From positions 21,641 through 85,640 of the forward strand of contig NZ_JASBQY010000001.1 of the NCBI RefSeq assembly GCF_029960645.1: 64,000 nucleotides of DNA, in the 5' to 3' direction. Shown one piece after another: positions 61,805-64,000 of the stretch (its first letter is position 1; every line of letters starts with the position of its first letter). Position numbers and translations under genes: made by a program. The notes beneath the pieces are model-generated. The model saw only the letters and a list, made by a program, of their open reading frames with translations. It was not told the DNA's origin and searched no databases. This DNA comes from Arthrobacter sp. AL12. GTDB lineage: Bacteria; Actinomycetota; Actinomycetes; Actinomycetales; Micrococcaceae.

Positions 61805-63019
61805 GTGAATACCGCCCCGCCTCCCCCCGCCCTGCCCGCCCGCCCGGGATGGCCACCGGCCGACGCAACCAGGCTCAGGCCGCTGATCGCCGTCGCCCTC
61901 GTCCTCAGCCTGCTGTTCGCCGGACTTGTGGGGCAGTCCGCGTCTGCACCCCGATCGCACGCTGCCGCGCCGCTCACCGTTGCCCAGGCCATTGCGACCC
62001 AGAACGGCTCGGCGGCCGCGGTGACCGGCTACGTTGTGGGCCAGCCGACGTCGGCCACCACCGTACTGCGCAGCGGTTTCACTGCGGACACGGCCCTAGC
62101 GATCGCCGACTCGGCTGCCGAGACGAGCACGGCGAAGATGCTCTATGTCCAAATCACGACGGCGTACCGCACGCCGTTCGGGCTGCAGAGCACCCCGTCC
62201 CTGATGGGCAAGAAGATAGATGTCACCGGATTACTGACGGCCTACTTCTCGCACGCCGGGTTGAAGAGCCCCACCAGCATGGCGCTGTCGGCGGCACCGA
62301 CGCCCACCCCGACGCCCACCCCGACCCCGACGTCCGATGGCTACTACGCTCCGGCTGCCGGAAAGACCGGCCTGGCCCTGAAAAGCAGCCTGCACCAGAT
62401 CATCTCCGCGCAGCAGAAACTCAGCTACGACCAGGTCTGGGCTGCACTGAAGGACACGGACCAGGACCCGTCCAACAGCAACAACGTAATCCTGCTGTAC
62501 ACGGGACGCTCGCAGTCCAAGCTCACCAACGGCGGCGGCGTGGATGATTGGAACCGGGAACACGTCTGGGCCAAGTCGCACGGGGACTTCGGCACGGCCA
62601 CCGGCCCGGGAACGGATGTGCACCACCTGCGCCCCACCGACGTCACCGTCAACTCCGAACGCGGCAACAAGGACTTCGACCTTGGCGGGGCACAGTCCGC
62701 CGAGGCGCCGGGCAACTACACCGACGCGGATTCCTGGGAGCCCCGCAACGCGGTCAAAGGCGATGTGGCCCGCATGATCATGTACATGGCGGTCCGGTAC
62801 GAGGGCGGTGACGGCTTCGCCGATCTGGAGATGAACAACCTTGTCAACAACGGCACGGCCCCCTACATGGGGAAGATGAGCGTGCTGCTGGACTGGAACC
62901 GGATCGATCCGCCGGACGCCTTCGAGCAACGCCGCAACCAGCGAATCTACGAGCAGTGGCAGGGCAACCGCAACCCGTTCGTGGACCACCCGGAGTACGC
63001 CGAAGCCATCTGGAACTGA
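61805..63019 (+). CDS. secreted endonuclease I-type nuclease
   Basis: 404 residues from GTG. Signal-anchor LIAVALVLSLLFAGLVGQS, then a beta-rich OB-like domain (VAQAIATQNGSAAAVTGYVV), a Thr-Pro linker and an endonuclease I domain: DWNREHVWAKSHG, TDVHHLRPTDVTVNSERGNK, YMAVRY. His of REHVWAKSH and the DVHHL cluster are the metal-beta-beta-alpha site. It probably degrades extracellular DNA for nutrition. Confidence 0.92.
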   Translation: MNTAPPPPALPARPGWPPADATRLRPLIAVALVLSLLFAGLVGQSASAPRSHAAAPLTVAQAIATQNGSAAAVTGYVVGQPTSATTVLRSGFTADTALAIADSAAETSTAKMLYVQITTAYRTPFGLQSTPSLMGKKIDVTGLLTAYFSHAGLKSPTSMALSAAPTPTPTPTPTPTSDGYYAPAAGKTGLALKSSLHQIISAQQKLSYDQVWAALKDTDQDPSNSNNVILLYTGRSQSKLTNGGGVDDWNREHVWAKSHGDFGTATGPGTDVHHLRPTDVTVNSERGNKDFDLGGAQSAEAPGNYTDADSWEPRNAVKGDVARMIMYMAVRYEGGDGFADLEMNNLVNNGTAPYMGKMSVLLDWNRIDPPDAFEQRRNQRIYEQWQGNRNPFVDHPEYAEAIWN

Positions 63020-63026
63020 CCGCGTT

Positions 63027-63062
63027 CCCCGCCCCGGCACCTAGCGGCCAGCCGGGGCGGGG
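63027..63062 (+). terminator. terminator of the nuclease gene
   Basis: Perfect 12-bp stem CCCCGCCCCGGC / GCCGGGGCGGGG with a 12-base loop, 7 bases after the stop. Confidence 0.85.
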
Positions 63063-63105
63063 CCTAGGGTTGTAGCCAACGCCGTGTACCGTCTGGGAGG
63101 AACCC

Positions 63106-63948
63106 GTGAACACCACGCACCCTGATCTTGAAGCCCAGTTAGCCCGCTGGCAGCGTTTCCGGAACAGCCGTGACACGGCCCTCGCCAGCGACTACGGCTG
63201 GCTGACCCTGACCTCGTTCCAGTGGCTTGAGGGCGCGCCGGCCGCCGTCGAACTCGTCCCCGGCCTGTGGTCCACGGACGGCCCGACGGCGATCCTCACC
63301 GCCGCCGCGGCCGACGGCCTGACGCTGGTGGAGACCGGCGAGCCCGTGGACGGCACGATCAGCGCGGCGCTGGCCAATGAGGAATCGCTGCTGTGGGTCC
63401 AGTACGGCGGCGCGGACGGCCGACGGGTCGTGGTGGAACTCGCCAGGCGCGCCGACAAGTACGCGGTGCGCACCCGGGATTCGGCGTCGCCGGTGTTCAC
63501 CGGGTTCGACGGCGTTCCCACCTTTGACTACCGGCCGGACCTGGTGGTCGAGGCCACCTTCCACCCCTATCCAGAGCCGGTCGAGGTCCCGATCGGCACC
63601 GCCAACCCGCTGGTCGACGGGGTCCACCGGTCCGTCGGCGAACTGGTGTTCCGGCTCCCCGGCGAGGACCACGAGTTCCACCTGCAGGCCGAGGAGGAGA
63701 AGCTTGGCGCGCTGACGGTGACGTTCCACGATGAGACCAATGGCGAAAGTACGGATGAGTGGCGGAAGGTCTCCACGGCCCGGCCGCGCGTCGACCCGCA
63801 GGGAAACCGCACCGTGGTCCTGGACTTCAACCGGGCGATCAACTACCCGAGCGCCTTCACCCCGTACGGCACGTGCCCGATGCCGGTGAAAAACAACAGC
63901 CTGGACTACCGGATCGAGGCCGGGGAGAAGGAGCCCGCGCTGTTCTAG
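63106..63948 (+). CDS. DUF1684 domain protein
   Basis: 280 residues from GTG 63106, GGAGG upstream. DUF1684 pattern: SDYGWLTLTSFQWLEGAP at the start, TNPLVDGVHRSVGELVFRL-like centre and the C-terminal FNRAINYPSAFTPYGTCPMP. Cytosolic, beta-rich. Function not established. Confidence 0.88.
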   Translation: MNTTHPDLEAQLARWQRFRNSRDTALASDYGWLTLTSFQWLEGAPAAVELVPGLWSTDGPTAILTAAAADGLTLVETGEPVDGTISAALANEESLLWVQYGGADGRRVVVELARRADKYAVRTRDSASPVFTGFDGVPTFDYRPDLVVEATFHPYPEPVEVPIGTANPLVDGVHRSVGELVFRLPGEDHEFHLQAEEEKLGALTVTFHDETNGESTDEWRKVSTARPRVDPQGNRTVVLDFNRAINYPSAFTPYGTCPMPVKNNSLDYRIEAGEKEPALF

Positions 63949-63958
63949 ACGACCGGGT

Positions 63959-64000
63959 CTAGACGATCGCGGACACGCCGGTCACGGCCCGGCCCACGAT
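63959..64000 (-). CDS. 3' end of a gene cut by the window edge
   Basis: The last 13 codons read IVGRAVTGVSAIV then TAG on the minus strand. Too short to name; convergent with the DUF1684 gene, 10 bases away. Confidence 0.4.
   Translation of the reverse strand: MVGRAVTGVSAIV

Overview
The window is high-GC chromosomal DNA of an actinobacterium, most likely Micrococcaceae of the Arthrobacter/Pseudarthrobacter type. This is inferred from GC-rich third codon positions, frequent GTG/TTG starts, candidate leaderless mRNAs, a GTP-dependent PEP carboxykinase, a PEP synthase with its DUF299 regulator, a c-di-AMP riboswitch before a cell-wall lytic protein, a Lhr-Nei pair and a MocR-YczE pair. No 16S or marker search was possible, so the genus is an inference.

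Layout. 1-5 kb: pckG, tRNA-Arg, a FadR-type regulator and a flavin disulfide oxidoreductase. 5.2-8.8 kb: a three-gene operon of an ABC-ATPase-like protein lacking catalytic residues, a YhgE/Pip membrane protein and a TetR regulator. 8.8-24 kb: housekeeping and signalling genes (EamA exporter, SixA-like phosphatase, dodecin, an orphan winged-helix protein, a two-component system, a riboswitch-controlled lytic protein, upp, PAP2, tadA) and a small cluster of PTPS-like protein, MDR dehydrogenase and glycosyltransferase.

24.02-32.42 kb: an 8.4-kb integrative element in tRNA-Ser(CGA), bounded by 22-bp direct repeats. It carries an integrase, a divergent XRE/excisionase switch, a second tyrosine recombinase, a winged-helix protein followed by a repeat-rich origin-like region, small ORFs, an HK97-type capsid gene without terminase, portal or protease, and a stand-alone CheR-type methyltransferase. 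It looks like a compact phage satellite or remnant prophage. 32.4-33.7 kb is gene-poor.

34-55 kb: ppsR-ppsA, a YcnI copper-protein locus, a DUF4232 lipoprotein, lhr-nei, yczE/mocR, an ArsR-SRPBCC pair, an RluA-type synthase, a DedA protein and ppc. With pckG, three enzymes of the phosphoenolpyruvate node lie in this window.

55.5-61.8 kb is rearranged. A manganese (yybP-ykoY) riboswitch precedes a terC gene that breaks off into a headless TetR gene, followed by decayed malic enzyme and IS256 transposase fragments. Then comes a second operon with the same three-gene order as the one at 5.2 kb, and an IS256 piece fused in frame to a MerR/HspR-like fragment. The two operons share the operator core ACTGAC-N2-GTCRGT placed in their promoters. 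This duplicated, apparently ATPase-dead, YhgE/Pip module with its own TetR switch is the most interesting candidate for an undescribed system here. The window closes with a secreted endonuclease I-type nuclease, a DUF1684 protein and the end of one further gene.
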